A stretch of DNA of 64,000 nt from NCBI RefSeq assembly GCF_006715635.1, contig NZ_VFNP01000001.1, positions 3,658,001-3,722,000 on the forward strand, in the 5' to 3' direction. The position numbers were made by a program, and so were the translations under genes. Positions 7,838 through 19,462 of this stretch are shown here, piece by piece (the stretch's first letter is position 1; the number at the start of each line of letters is the position of its first letter). The notes under the pieces are model-generated. The model was not told the origin of the DNA and did no database searches. It saw only the letters and a program-made list of their open reading frames with translations. The stretch comes from Streptomyces sp. SLBN-118. GTDB taxonomy: Bacteria > Actinomycetota > Actinomycetes > Streptomycetales > Streptomycetaceae.

Positions 7838-9076
7838 TCAGCGCGCGTTGATCAGCTGGTCAACGGCCTTGCGGATCGAGTCCTCGCGTTTGCAGAAGGA
7901 GAAACGGACCAGCCAGGCCGGAGCGTTCGCGCTGAGGTAGAACGCCGACGTCGGGATGGCTACGACACCTGCGCGCTCCGGCAGCATCCGGCAGAACTCG
8001 ACCCCGTCCGCGTATCCCCACGGCCGCACGTCCGCCTGCACGAAATAGCCGGCATCCGCGCGGAAGGGCCTCAGTCCGGCCTCGGCCAGGCCGCCGCTCA
8101 GCAGGTCGCGGTTCGCGCGCAGCGTGTCCCGCAGACCGGCCGCCCACTCCTCCACCGAGCCGAGTGCCTGCGCCAGCGCTTCCTGGTACGGAGTACCCGA
8201 GGCGTACGTCAGGAACTGCTTGGCCGCGCCCACCGCGGCGACGAGCGGCGCCGGTCCGCAGACCCAACCGATCTTCCAGCCCGTCGTGTTGAAGGTCTTG
8301 CCCGCCGAGGAGATGACCACCGTCCTCGCCCGCATGCCCGGCACAGCGGCAATGGACCGATGGCGCGCGCCGTCGCTGTAGACGAGGTGTTCGTAGACCT
8401 CGTCCGTGATCACCGTCAGCGCGTGCTCACGGCACACGTCCGCGACCGCTTCGAGCTCCTCGGCCTTGAAGACCATGCCCGTGGGGTTGTGCGGGGTGTT
8501 GAGGATCAGCACCCGGGTACGCGGGGAAACGGCCGCGCGCAGTGCGTCCGTGTCGAGGGCGAACCCGTCGCCGTCGAGGACGAGGGGAACGGCGACCAAC
8601 CGTGCGCCGGCGAGGCGGGCATCGGCGGCGTAGGCGTCGTAGCAGGGGTCGAAGGCGATGACCTCGTCCCCTGGATCGCAGAGCGCCAGCAGCGCTGCGG
8701 CAAGGGCTTCCGTTGCACCCGTCGTCACCAGCACCTCGCCCTGAGGCCGGTAGTCGAGGCCGTACCGACGCAGCTGATGAGCGGCGACGGCCTCGCGCAG
8801 CGCGGGGAATCCATGGGCCGGCGGGTACTGGTTGCTGCCCGCGAGCACGGCATCCGCCACGCCCTTGAGCAGCACGGGCGGACTGGCCAGCTCCGGCACC
8901 CCTTGCCCGAGATTCACGGCCCCGGTACTCCGCGCCAGCTCCGTCATCTCGGTGAAGATCGACGTGCCCATGCCGTGTACCCGGGCCGCAGGACTCCAGC
9001 CCGCCGAGCCCACGACGCCGCGCGCATCAGCCGTCTCTGCCGTGTTCATGCGATCCCGCTTTCCCGAGTCCGTCAT
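7838..9076 (-). CDS. PLP-dependent class I/II aminotransferase
   Basis: 412 residues. Typical fold-type I features: LNTPHNPTG, the TDEVYEHLVYSD segment whose Asp contacts the pyridine nitrogen, the Schiff-base lysine in SSAGKTFNTTGWKIGW, and the C-terminal arginine in WLVRFSFCK. It most resembles the kynurenine aminotransferase/glutamine transaminase K and N-succinyldiaminopimelate aminotransferase group; the amino acid used cannot be decided. A second ATG nine codons downstream (9049), with an upstream purine-rich stretch, is an alternative start. Monocistronic by spacing. Confidence 0.9.
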   Translation of the reverse strand: MTDSGKRDRMNTAETADARGVVGSAGWSPAARVHGMGTSIFTEMTELARSTGAVNLGQGVPELASPPVLLKGVADAVLAGSNQYPPAHGFPALREAVAAHQLRRYGLDYRPQGEVLVTTGATEALAAALLALCDPGDEVIAFDPCYDAYAADARLAGARLVAVPLVLDGDGFALDTDALRAAVSPRTRVLILNTPHNPTGMVFKAEELEAVADVCREHALTVITDEVYEHLVYSDGARHRSIAAVPGMRARTVVISSAGKTFNTTGWKIGWVCGPAPLVAAVGAAKQFLTYASGTPYQEALAQALGSVEEWAAGLRDTLRANRDLLSGGLAEAGLRPFRADAGYFVQADVRPWGYADGVEFCRMLPERAGVVAIPTSAFYLSANAPAWLVRFSFCKREDSIRKAVDQLINAR

Positions 9077-9191
9077 CAGGAGATCCGGCTCTCACGATAG
9101 GCAAGAGCAGGCACTGCATGCGCTGGACGAGTGGTGGAGAACAGCGCCGTCGAGCGTGTCGGCAGCGACCGCCGGCTCTCGCGACAACACA

Positions 9192-9237
9192 AGCCCGGCC
9201 GAGAGCGGCGGTCGGTGACCGTCGCACTGGCCGGGCT
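9192..9237. terminator. Probable terminator after ybjN-like gene
   Basis: 9-bp stem AGCCCGGCC/GGCCGGGCT with a 28-nt loop, downstream of the minus-strand gene ending at 9301. Confidence 0.5.
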
Positions 9238-9300
9238 GTCGTCGGTCTTATGCGGGGCGCATCTGCTGACGCTGTCCCCGATCACGCGCTGAACGAGCGG

Positions 9301-9846
9301 TCAGGCGTCGTCGGCAGGCTTCTCGTCGGCGGGCGTCCCGTCCGCCGTCTCCAGGCCGAACTGCTCCGCGAGCCACTTGTCGAACTCGATGGCGGCACGG
9401 ACCCAGCTGACCGTCGAGGAGACGAAGTGCTCCAGGCTGACACCCGTGCCGATCAGCATCTGGGCCTCGCCGATGAGGCGGATGGTGGGGCCGTCCTCCT
9501 CCTCGTCGTGCAGGTGGGTGTAGACCTTCGGCCACAGGGTGCGGCGGTTCCAGTCGTCGACCGCGTCGAGGATCTTCGCCTTGTCCTCGACGTCGTGCGG
9601 ACGGTCGTAGAAGGTTCGCACGGAGAAGACCTGCTGGTCGGCCTCGCCGCGGAACATGAAGTACGTACGGAATTCCTCCCACGGCGCCGCGAGGTCACCC
9701 TCGTCGTCGACGACGTACTTCAGTTCCATCTGGTCGAGGAGCTGCTTGACCAGGTCCTGGTCGGGAACGACGGGGCCCGCCGGTCCTGCGGCCTGAGGCT
9801 GGGGCTGGCCCCCGAAATTCGGAATCGAGGACGGATCGATGGTCAC
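9301..9846 (-). CDS. YbjN-domain protein
   Basis: About 181 residues from the GTG at 9846, which has GAAGGG nine bases upstream; a longer frame to 9906 lacks such a site. The core (LLDQMELKYVVDDEGDLAAP, VFSVRTFYDRPHDVEDKAKIL) fits the YbjN family, small soluble proteins with a type III secretion chaperone-like fold found next to many actinobacterial housekeeping genes; the molecular role is not settled. The tail is acidic. In Streptomyces chromosomes this gene commonly lies between clpB and an aminotransferase. Confidence 0.8.
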   Translation of the reverse strand: MTIDPSSIPNFGGQPQPQAAGPAGPVVPDQDLVKQLLDQMELKYVVDDEGDLAAPWEEFRTYFMFRGEADQQVFSVRTFYDRPHDVEDKAKILDAVDDWNRRTLWPKVYTHLHDEEEDGPTIRLIGEAQMLIGTGVSLEHFVSSTVSWVRAAIEFDKWLAEQFGLETADGTPADEKPADDA

Positions 9847-9961
9847 CGTGGATTTCCCTTCGTACGGTTCCTGCCATCCTCCCCCATGTCGGGCGGGGGC
9901 TGGCAACCCCCACCCGACGGGTCCGCTCGTGGCGTAGACCGAGTTGGCCCTTACAGCGGCC

Positions 9962-12580
9962 TTACAGCGTCTTTCCCGTGGCCAGGCCGGTCTGTCCGGT
10001 GGCCGGGCCGACCATCAGGCCGTCCCCGAAACGGTCCACCCGCACCGTGTCGCCGTCCGTGACCTCGCCCGCGAGGATCTCCTTCGCGAGCCGGTCGCCG
10101 ATCGCGGTCTGCACCAGACGGCGCAGCGGGCGCGCGCCGTACGCCGGGTCCATGCCCTCCTCTGCCAGCCACTCCAGCGCCTGGGGAGTGACCTCCAGCG
10201 CCAGCCGGCGCTCGGCCAGCCGCTTGGCGAGGCGGCCGATCAGCAGCTCGGCGATCCGGCTCAGCTCCTCCTTGTTCAGCGCGGAGAAGACCACCAGGTC
10301 GTCGAGCCGGTTGAGGAACTCCGGCTTGAAGGAGGCCCGCACGATCTCGAGGACCTGCTGCTTCTTCTCCTCGTCGCTGGTGAGCGGCTCGACCAGATAC
10401 TGGCTGCCGAGGTTCGACGTCAGGACCAGGATGGTGTTGCGGAAGTCCACCGTCCGCCCCTGGCCGTCGGTCAGCCGCCCGTCGTCGAGTACCTGCAGCA
10501 GGATGTCGAACACCTCGGGGTGCGCCTTCTCCACCTCGTCGAGCAGGACGACGGAGTACGGGCGCCTGCGGACGGCCTCGGTGAGCTGGCCGCCCTCCTC
10601 GTAGCCGACGTAACCGGGAGGGGCGCCGACGAGGCGGGCGACGGAGTGCTTCTCGCCGTACTCCGACATGTCGATACGGACCATCGCCCGCTCGTCGTCG
10701 AACAGGAAGTCGGCGAGCGCCTTGGCCAGTTCGGTCTTGCCGACACCGGTCGGGCCGAGGAAGAGGAACGAGCCGGTGGGCCGGTCGGGGTCGGCGATGC
10801 CGGCGCGCGTCCTGCGTACCGCGTCGGACACGGCCCGGACGGCCTCGGTCTGGCCGATCAGCCGCTTGCCCAGCTCCTCCTCCATCCGCAGCAGCTTCTG
10901 AGTCTCGCCCTCCAGGAGCCGTCCGGCCGGAATACCGGTCCAGGAGGCGACCACATCGGCGATGTCGTCGGGGCCGACCTCTTCCTTGACCATGGTGTCC
11001 CTGGCGGCCTCCTGCTCGGCCTCGGAGGCTTCCTCCAGCTCACGCTCCAGGGCCGGGATCTCCCCGTACAGCAGCTGGGAGGCGGTGTCGAAGTCGCCGT
11101 CGCGCTGGGCCCTTTCGGCCTGGCCGCGCAGGTCGTCGAGCTTCTCCTTCAGCTCACCGACGCGGTTGAGGCCCTGCTTCTCCTTCTCCCAGCGCGCCGT
11201 GAGACCGCGCAGTTCCTCCTCCTTGTCGGCGAGGTCGCGGCGCAGCTTCTCCAGGCGCTGCCTGGAGCCGGGGTCGGTCTCGTTCTTGAGCGCGAGCTCC
11301 TCCATCTTCAGCCGGTCGACGGCGCGCTGCAGCTCGTCGATCTCGACCGGCGAGGAATCGATCTCCATCCGCAGCCGGGAGGCGGACTCGTCGACGAGGT
11401 CGATGGCCTTGTCCGGCAGGAAGCGCGAGGTGATGTACCGGTCGGAGAGCGTCGCGGCGGCAACCAGCGCGCTGTCCGCGATCTGCACCTTGTGGTGGGC
11501 CTCGTAGCGGCCCTTGAGCCCGCGCAGGATCGCGATCGTGTCCTCGACGGTCGGCTCGTCGACCAGCACCTGCTGGAAGCGCCGCTCCAGGGCCGCGTCC
11601 TTCTCGATCCGCTCGCGGTACTCGTCCAGGGTGGTGGCGCCGACCATGCGCAGCTCGCCGCGCGCCAGCATCGGCTTGAGCATGTTGCCCGCGTCCATGG
11701 ACGAGTCGCCGCCGGCGCCCGCGCCCACCACGGTGTGCAGCTCGTCGATGAAGGTGATGATCTGGCCGTCGCTCTCCTTGATCTCGGAAAGGACGGTCTT
11801 GAGCCGTTCCTCGAACTCGCCGCGGTACTTCGCACCCGCGACCATCGCACCGAGGTCCAGCGAGACGAGCCGCTTGTTCTTCAGGGACTCGGGGACGTCG
11901 CCCTTGACGATGCGCTGCGCGAGCCCTTCGACGACGGCGGTCTTGCCGACACCGGGCTCACCGATCAGCACCGGGTTGTTCTTGGTGCGGCGGGACAGCA
12001 CCTGGACGACCCGGCGGATCTCCTGGTCCCGGCCGATGACCGGGTCGAGCTTGCCCTCCCGGGCGGCCGCGGTGAAGTCCGTACCGAACTTCTCCAGTGC
12101 CTTGTACTGACCCTCGGGGTCGGGAGTGGTCACCCGGCGCCCTCCCCTCACCGTCTCGAACGCGTCCAGCAGCTTCTTCGCCGTGGCCCCCTGCCGGTCC
12201 AGCACCTCGCCGGCCTGCCCGCCCTTGGCTGCGATGCCGATGAGCAGGTGCTCGGTGGACAGGTACTCGTCCCCCAGCTCCTTGGCCCGCCGTTCGGCAT
12301 CGGCGACGACCGCCAGCAGCTCCCGGTTGGGCTGAGGCGGGGCGACGGTCGAGCCGGTCACGCTGGGCTGTGCCGCAAGCACCCGTTCGGCTCCGGCACG
12401 CACGGCCACCTGGTCCGCCTCGACGGCGGCCAGCAGATCGACGATGTTCTCGTTGTCCTCGCCCGCGAGCAGCGCGAGCAGCAGATGCGCTGGGGTCAGG
12501 TCGGGATGCCCGGCGGACACCGCCCGGCTGGTGGCGGCGTTGAGCGCATCCCGGCTCTTGTTGGTCAGCTCGGCGTCCAC
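9962..12580 (-). CDS. clpB: ATP-dependent disaggregase ClpB
   Basis: 872 residues from the GTG at 12580, which has GGAGGAGA just upstream and gives the standard N-terminus ([12 protein letters not shown]). Order: Clp N-domain (1-145), first AAA+ domain with Walker A GEPGVGKT and Walker [10 protein letters not shown], middle coiled-coil domain rich in Glu/Lys/Arg, second AAA+ domain with GPTGVGKT and [12 protein letters not shown]. No ClpP-binding loop is expected in ClpB. It works with DnaK to pull proteins out of aggregates in the cytosol. The HAIR repeat at 12645-12663 puts it under HspR control, with hspR about 2.5 kb away. Confidence 0.97.
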   Translation of the reverse strand: MDAELTNKSRDALNAATSRAVSAGHPDLTPAHLLLALLAGEDNENIVDLLAAVEADQVAVRAGAERVLAAQPSVTGSTVAPPQPNRELLAVVADAERRAKELGDEYLSTEHLLIGIAAKGGQAGEVLDRQGATAKKLLDAFETVRGGRRVTTPDPEGQYKALEKFGTDFTAAAREGKLDPVIGRDQEIRRVVQVLSRRTKNNPVLIGEPGVGKTAVVEGLAQRIVKGDVPESLKNKRLVSLDLGAMVAGAKYRGEFEERLKTVLSEIKESDGQIITFIDELHTVVGAGAGGDSSMDAGNMLKPMLARGELRMVGATTLDEYRERIEKDAALERRFQQVLVDEPTVEDTIAILRGLKGRYEAHHKVQIADSALVAAATLSDRYITSRFLPDKAIDLVDESASRLRMEIDSSPVEIDELQRAVDRLKMEELALKNETDPGSRQRLEKLRRDLADKEEELRGLTARWEKEKQGLNRVGELKEKLDDLRGQAERAQRDGDFDTASQLLYGEIPALERELEEASEAEQEAARDTMVKEEVGPDDIADVVASWTGIPAGRLLEGETQKLLRMEEELGKRLIGQTEAVRAVSDAVRRTRAGIADPDRPTGSFLFLGPTGVGKTELAKALADFLFDDERAMVRIDMSEYGEKHSVARLVGAPPGYVGYEEGGQLTEAVRRRPYSVVLLDEVEKAHPEVFDILLQVLDDGRLTDGQGRTVDFRNTILVLTSNLGSQYLVEPLTSDEEKKQQVLEIVRASFKPEFLNRLDDLVVFSALNKEELSRIAELLIGRLAKRLAERRLALEVTPQALEWLAEEGMDPAYGARPLRRLVQTAIGDRLAKEILAGEVTDGDTVRVDRFGDGLMVGPATGQTGLATGKTL

Positions 12581-12644
12581 TGCGGTCTCTCCTCCTCGAA
12601 GGCAGGGCGTTTCCCTCACACTGACTCATTCAGCGTGCACAAAG

Positions 12645-12663
12645 TTGAGTCTATTCCACTCAA
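12645..12663. promoter_or_regulatory. HAIR operator for HspR upstream of clpB
   Basis: TTGAGT-N7-ACTCAA, the HspR inverted repeat, 65 bp upstream of the clpB start. Matches the established consensus CTTGAGT-N7-ACTCAAG in all but the outermost bases. Confidence 0.9.
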
Positions 12664-12700
12664 TCTAGTGAACGGTAGCGTCCGCCGGTAGGTTCCGGGC

Positions 12701-13105
12701 ATGGCCATCGATCCGCGCAACCCCGACGCGTCCTTCCTCAGCTTCTGGCGTGAGTACCACATGTCCACACTGACGACACCGCGCCAGGACGGCACCCCTC
12801 ACGTTGTCGCGGTCGGCGTCACGTACGACCCGGAGGGCGGATTCGCCCGCGTCATCACCAATAAGCACAGCCACAAGGTGGCCAACCTCCTGGCCGCGGG
12901 CCCGGAGGGGGCGCCGGTCGCGGTCTGCCAGGTCGACAAGGGGCGCTGGGCGACCCTGGAGGGCCGCGCGAGGGTCCGTGCGGAGCCCGAGCTCATCGCG
13001 GACGCGGTGGAGCGTTACGCGGAACGCTACGGGCGCACACCGGCCCCGAATCCGGACCGGGTGCTGATCGAGATCACCCTGACGCGGGCGATGGGCCGGG
13101 CGTAG
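12701..13105 (+). CDS. PPOX-class (pyridoxamine 5'-phosphate oxidase-fold) protein
   Basis: 134 residues. The split-barrel flavin/F420-binding fold is shown by STLTTPRQDGTPHVVAVGV, NKHSHKVANLL and WATLEGRARV. Actinobacterial relatives of this size bind F420 or FMN and act on unknown substrates. It is divergent from clpB and followed by a strong two-way terminator. Confidence 0.85.
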   Translation: MAIDPRNPDASFLSFWREYHMSTLTTPRQDGTPHVVAVGVTYDPEGGFARVITNKHSHKVANLLAAGPEGAPVAVCQVDKGRWATLEGRARVRAEPELIADAVERYAERYGRTPAPNPDRVLIEITLTRAMGRA

Positions 13106-13145
13106 GGAACACATCCCCGTGCCGGAGCCTTCCGTACGGGAAAAG

Positions 13146-13190
13146 CACAGCGGCGCCATCGCGTTTCAGGTCCACGATGGCGCCGCTGTG
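13146..13190. terminator. Bidirectional terminator
   Basis: Perfect 16-bp stem with a 13-nt loop (arms 13146-13161 and 13175-13190), between convergent genes. Confidence 0.9.
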
Positions 13191-13232
13191 TGGGGGAAGC
13201 ACCTGAGCGATTTACAACGACGGGGGAACCGC

Positions 13233-13553
13233 TCAGGCACTGCGGGGGGTGGCGGTGGTGGTGTCGGGCTCGACCAACTGGTGATCGCGTTGATCGAGAT
13301 TGACGAAAATCATGCCGTACCGGATGGCACAGCGGACGGGCTGCGGAGCTCCACGGGGCCGGCGAAGGCACCGATACGCGCGGACGTCTTCGTCCTCCTC
13401 GCGCGCCACGACGATCGGCTCTCCGAAGAGGGTGACCATCAACGAGTCGCCACGGTGGGGGATTGCCGTGACGAGGTCGATGAAATGCCACCCCGATCGA
13501 TAAGCCGTAGCCATCTCGCGCCGGAAGACCCGGTCGTCCGGTGGAACGGTCAT
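13233..13553 (-). CDS. Rieske-fold-like protein lacking the Fe-S ligands
   Basis: 106 residues. The order of elements follows the N-terminal Rieske domain of ring-hydroxylating oxygenases: YRSGWHFIDL, then GEPIVVAREEDEDVRAYRC, then CAIRYGMIFVNLD. At the positions where a Rieske protein has CxH and CxxH, this one reads CLRRPRGA and CAIRYG, so both histidines are absent and no 2Fe-2S cluster is expected. The start ATG overlaps the stop of the GEPSWG-peptide gene (13550-13553), indicating translational coupling. It may have kept a binding role, for example holding the peptide or a partner enzyme. Assignment by eye; an unrelated beta fold is possible. Confidence 0.55.
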   Translation of the reverse strand: MTVPPDDRVFRREMATAYRSGWHFIDLVTAIPHRGDSLMVTLFGEPIVVAREEDEDVRAYRCLRRPRGAPQPVRCAIRYGMIFVNLDQRDHQLVEPDTTTATPRSA

Positions 13554-13864
13554 GCGTCCGTGCGGGCCGGAGCGACGCCCCAGGAGGGCTCACCTGGCGT
13601 ACCCGCGGCGTCAGCCGGAGCGACACCCCATGAAGGCTCACCGGGAGTGCCCGACGCGTCCGCCGGAGCGGCAACACCCCAGGAGGGCTCACCGGGCGTT
13701 CCGGCCACAGCATCAGTGGGAGCGAAGCCCCACGACGGTTCCCCAGGAGCTGCCGTCACCGCGCCGGCGGGAGAGCTACCCCAGGAGGGCTCACCGGAGG
13801 CCACCGCACCGAGCGCGGCCGCCGCTATGGCAAGAGCACAAAGAGCACGTAGCGTCCTAGACAT
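13550..13864 (-). CDS. Secreted repeat peptide with five GEPSWG motifs
   Basis: 104 residues from the ATG at 13864, with GGTGGAG upstream. A Sec-type signal peptide (MSRTLR, hydrophobic Ala/Leu core, cleavage near AVA-SG at 21-23) is followed at once by five copies of GEPSWG at residues 24-29, 41-46, 58-63, 75-80 and 91-96. The period is 17,17,17,16 residues, with the linker Gly-Thr-Pro before and Val-Ala-Pro-Ala-Asp-Ala after. No cysteine is in the mature part. Tandem identical cores separated by regular linkers are typical of multi-core ribosomal peptide precursors, though a simple cell-wall repeat protein is possible. Coupled by a 4-bp overlap to the Rieske-like gene; divergent from a LuxR-type regulator. 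Confidence 0.8.
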   Translation of the reverse strand: MSRTLRALCALAIAAAALGAVASGEPSWGSSPAGAVTAAPGEPSWGFAPTDAVAGTPGEPSWGVAAPADASGTPGEPSWGVAPADAAGTPGEPSWGVAPARTDA

Positions 13865-13990
13865 GGGTGATCTCCACCTCTTTTGATCATTCCTCCTCCC
13901 CCGCGCATAAGACGATGTCTCACTCCGAACGCTTGCACCAGCGACGGCAGGCATCATGTTCCTGTAATGCAGGAGCCTGAGGGGGTGCAT

Positions 13991-14974
13991 ATGCCATCTA
14001 ATGAGGGCGAAACGGGACACCCTCACGCAGACGGCGAGCTGTGCGAAGCGGGGAAAAGTCTCTACATCACCGCACTGCGCACCGGACGTATAGCCCGGTC
14101 AGAGGCGGAATCAACACCCTGCCTCTTCGATCTCGCCCTGCTGCACCCGGATCCCGACGACGCTCAGTGGCTCCGACCGGTCCCGCCGACCACTGCGCTG
14201 ACACAGCTGATACACCCCATTGAGCGGGAGATCCAAGAGCGCCGACGACGAACTGTCGCTCTGACCGATGCTCTTGAGCCATTCATGGCGTTCACCGCTC
14301 AGAACTCCACCGTCCCACAAGGAATTACCGTCCTCGAGGGCCTCAACCGCATCAACACAACCCTCGACCAAGTCACCGCAGACTGCACCGAGGAGCTTCT
14401 CACGGTCCAGCCCGGCAGCGGGCGACAGCCGCACATCCTCGAAAAGGCCCTGCGCCGCGTGGAACCGCTGATCGACCGCGGTGTCCGTATGCGCACGCTC
14501 TACCAGCACACAGCCCGCCACCACCCCGCCACGCTCGCCTACATGGAGCAGGTGGGGCCCTCCGGCGTGGAGGTGCGCACGCTGGAGGAGATCATCGACC
14601 GGCTGATCATCGTGGACCGGAGGGTGGCCTTCATTCCGGCGAGCAGCGACCGGCTGTCCGCACTGGAGCTGCGGCACAAGGGCATAGTCGAGTATCTGGT
14701 CGGCGTCTTCGAGCAGTTCTGGCTCCACGGCAACCCGTGGGAGGAACCGATCTCGTACGGACCGGACCTCGACGGCATCACCGGCATCCAGCGCTCGATC
14801 GCAAAACTGCTGGTCGAAGGCCATGTGGACGAGGCGATCGCGCGCCGGCTCGGGATGAATGTCCGTACCTGCCGAGCCCATATCGCCAAGCTGGGCTCGT
14901 CGTTGGGCAGCGGCAGCCGGACCCAGCTGGGCTATCTGATCGCCCAGTCGGGAATCCTTGAACACGAGTCCTGA
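13991..14974 (+). CDS. LuxR-type response regulator-like transcriptional activator (TrmB/PLD-like sensor)
   Basis: 327 residues from the ATG at 13991, with GAGGGGG upstream. The C-terminus is a LuxR/GerE-like helix-turn-helix (LLVEGHVDEAIARRLGM, RTCRAHIAKLGSSLG). The middle, GVRMRTLYQHTARHHP to LIIVDRRVAFIPA, has the phospholipase D-like layout seen in TrmB-related regulators. There is no phosphoacceptor receiver domain. It is divergent from the GEPSWG gene pair across 126 bp, so it is the natural candidate to control it. A protein with the same layout is at 62482-63477. Confidence 0.85.
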   Translation: MPSNEGETGHPHADGELCEAGKSLYITALRTGRIARSEAESTPCLFDLALLHPDPDDAQWLRPVPPTTALTQLIHPIEREIQERRRRTVALTDALEPFMAFTAQNSTVPQGITVLEGLNRINTTLDQVTADCTEELLTVQPGSGRQPHILEKALRRVEPLIDRGVRMRTLYQHTARHHPATLAYMEQVGPSGVEVRTLEEIIDRLIIVDRRVAFIPASSDRLSALELRHKGIVEYLVGVFEQFWLHGNPWEEPISYGPDLDGITGIQRSIAKLLVEGHVDEAIARRLGMNVRTCRAHIAKLGSSLGSGSRTQLGYLIAQSGILEHES

Positions 14975-14995
14975 ACCTGACCGAAACCCATATAC

Positions 14996-15039
14996 CGAAG
15001 GGGCGGTGCGGCAACTCGCGTTGCTGCACCGCCCCTTCG
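14996..15039. terminator. Bidirectional terminator
   Basis: 20-bp perfect stem (14996-15015 with 15020-15039) with a TCGC loop between the convergent regulator and hspR. Confidence 0.9.
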
Positions 15040-15053
15040 GGCCGAGACATGGC

Positions 15054-15497
15054 CTATTCGGAACGCTTGGGCCGCCAGACCACCAGCGCGCTCGCCTGCT
15101 GCACATCCTGGTACGGCACGAGATCGCGCCGGTAGGAGGCATGCACCTGAGCCTCGCGCTGCTGCATCGCCACAGCCGCTCCCTCGACCGCGGCCGACAG
15201 CTCGGCAACCCTTTGCTGAAGCGCAGCGACCTGGTTCTCCAGTTCGATGATGCGCTTGATTCCGGCCAGGTTGATGCCCTCGTCCTGCGACAACTGCTGG
15301 ACGGTGCGCAGCAGTTCGATGTCCCGGGCACTGTAGCGTCGGCCCCGTCCGGCGGTGCGGCCGGGGGAGACAAGACCGAGCCGGTCGTACTGCCGCAGCG
15401 TCTGCGGATGCAATCCCGAGAGCTGGGCCGCCACCGAAATGACGTACACCGGCGACTCGTCGGTCAGTTCGTAGGGGTTGCGGCGACGACCGTCCAT
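15054..15497 (-). CDS. hspR: Heat-shock repressor HspR (MerR family)
   Basis: 147 residues from the ATG at 15497, one base after the dnaJ stop. MerR-type DNA-binding domain (YVISVAAQLSGLHPQTLRQYDRLGL, GRRYSARDIELLR), then a coiled-coil dimer helix (IIELENQVAALQQRVAEL). HspR binds HAIR repeats with DnaK as co-repressor and represses the dnaK operon and clpB. It is the last gene of the operon it controls. Confidence 0.95.
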   Translation of the reverse strand: MDGRRRNPYELTDESPVYVISVAAQLSGLHPQTLRQYDRLGLVSPGRTAGRGRRYSARDIELLRTVQQLSQDEGINLAGIKRIIELENQVAALQQRVAELSAAVEGAAVAMQQREAQVHASYRRDLVPYQDVQQASALVVWRPKRSE

Positions 15498-15498
15498 C

Positions 15499-16683
15499 TC
15501 ATGCTCCCTTCGCGGCCTGGAACAGCTCGGCCCGCGGGTCCTCGTCCGCTGTGGCTTCGCGGTAGGCCTCCAGCGCTTCCTTCGCCTTGTCGCCGAGCTC
15601 CTTGGGGATCGCGACCTCGACGGTGACCAGCAGGTCGCCACGGGTGCCGTCCTTGCGGACCGCGCCCTTGCCGCGCGCACGCATCGTACGGCCGTTGGGT
15701 GTCCCCGCGGGCAGCTTCAGCGTGACCGGCGGACCGCCGAGCGTCGGCACCTTCACCTCGCCGCCGAGCGCCGCCTCCGTGAAGGTGACGGGCACGGTGA
15801 CTGTGAGGTTGTCGCCCTTGCGGCCGAAGACCGGGTGGGAGTCGACATGCACGACGACGTACAAGTCGCCCCCAGGGCCGCCCCGTTCGCCCGGGGCTCC
15901 CTTGCCGCGCAGCCGGATCCGCTGGCCGTCGGAGACGCCCGCAGGGATCCGGACCTGCATCGTGCGGGAGGAGCGGGCGCGCCCGCTGCCCTTGCAGACC
16001 TCGCAGGGGTCCTGCGCGATCAGCCCGCGGCCCTTGCAGTCCACGCACGGGTCGGTGAGCGAGAAGGAGCCGCTGCCGCCGCGCGAGACCTGGCCGGTGC
16101 CGACACAGGTCGGACACACGCGCGGCGTGCCGTTCTTGTCGCCGGTGCCCGAACAGGCCTTGCAGGCGGCCGAGCTGGACATCCGCAGCGGGACCGTGGC
16201 TCCGTCGACCGCCTCGGTGAAGCTGAGCGTCACCTCGGACTCGATGTCCTGGCCACGGCGCGGCTGGGTACGCGTACCCGGTCCGGCGCCGCGGTTGAAC
16301 AGCCCGCCGAAGACATCGCCGAGACCGCCGCCGAAGCCGCCGGCGCCCCCTTGAGCGCCGCCCGGGGCGCCGCCGAAGAGGTCGCCCAGGTCGAAGTTGA
16401 AGGAGCCGCCGGGCCCGCCCGGCGCACCGGCGCGGAAGCCACCGTTGCCGAAGAGTGCGCGCGCCTCGTCGTACTCCTTGCGCCGCTTGGGGTCGCCGAG
16501 GATGTCATTGGCCTCGGAGATCTCCTTGAAGCGCTCCTCCGCCCTGGCGTCGCCCTTGTTGGCGTCCGGGTGGAACTCGCGGGCGAGCTTCCGGTACGCC
16601 TTCTTGATCTCGGCCTCGGTGGCGTCCTTGGGGACGCCGAGGACCTTGTAGTAGTCCTTCTCGACGAAGTCCTTCGTACTCAT
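15499..16683 (-). CDS. dnaJ: Co-chaperone DnaJ
   Basis: 394 residues. The J domain is at about 10-72 with the HPD motif in FHPDANKGD, followed by a Gly/Phe-rich linker. Four zinc-finger CxxCxGxG motifs follow (CKACSGTG, CPTCVGTG, CVDCKGRG, CEVCKGSG), then C-terminal substrate-binding domains. It stimulates the ATPase of DnaK and delivers clients. Third gene of dnaK-grpE-dnaJ-hspR; the paralogue common in Streptomyces (dnaJ2) is not in this window. Confidence 0.96.
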   Translation of the reverse strand: MSTKDFVEKDYYKVLGVPKDATEAEIKKAYRKLAREFHPDANKGDARAEERFKEISEANDILGDPKRRKEYDEARALFGNGGFRAGAPGGPGGSFNFDLGDLFGGAPGGAQGGAGGFGGGLGDVFGGLFNRGAGPGTRTQPRRGQDIESEVTLSFTEAVDGATVPLRMSSSAACKACSGTGDKNGTPRVCPTCVGTGQVSRGGSGSFSLTDPCVDCKGRGLIAQDPCEVCKGSGRARSSRTMQVRIPAGVSDGQRIRLRGKGAPGERGGPGGDLYVVVHVDSHPVFGRKGDNLTVTVPVTFTEAALGGEVKVPTLGGPPVTLKLPAGTPNGRTMRARGKGAVRKDGTRGDLLVTVEVAIPKELGDKAKEALEAYREATADEDPRAELFQAAKGA

Positions 16684-16713
16684 CGACGTCCCTCCTTCCG
16701 GACCATCGTCGGA

Positions 16714-19319
<2,606 letters not shown>

Positions 19320-19462
19320 TTATCCGGCTCTTACCTGCAGCCCGCCCCCGGACCTGCGCCCCCACGTCCGCCGCAGCGCGTGGCGCACCCCTTCGCGGCG
19401 ACCCGCGTCTGGGAGAGTCATAGCCGCAAAAAGCGGTCAATTGAGCCAAAGGGCGTGCGTCC

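Noticed and set aside
9944-12691. 915-codon plus-strand frame opposite clpB
   Set aside because: Shadow of clpB; no ribosome site, Leu/Gly/Gln-rich composition typical of antisense frames.
13577-13795. CRISPR array
   Set aside because: The roughly 51-bp periodicity comes from a coding repeat in frame with a signal peptide; repeats are not separated by unique spacers.
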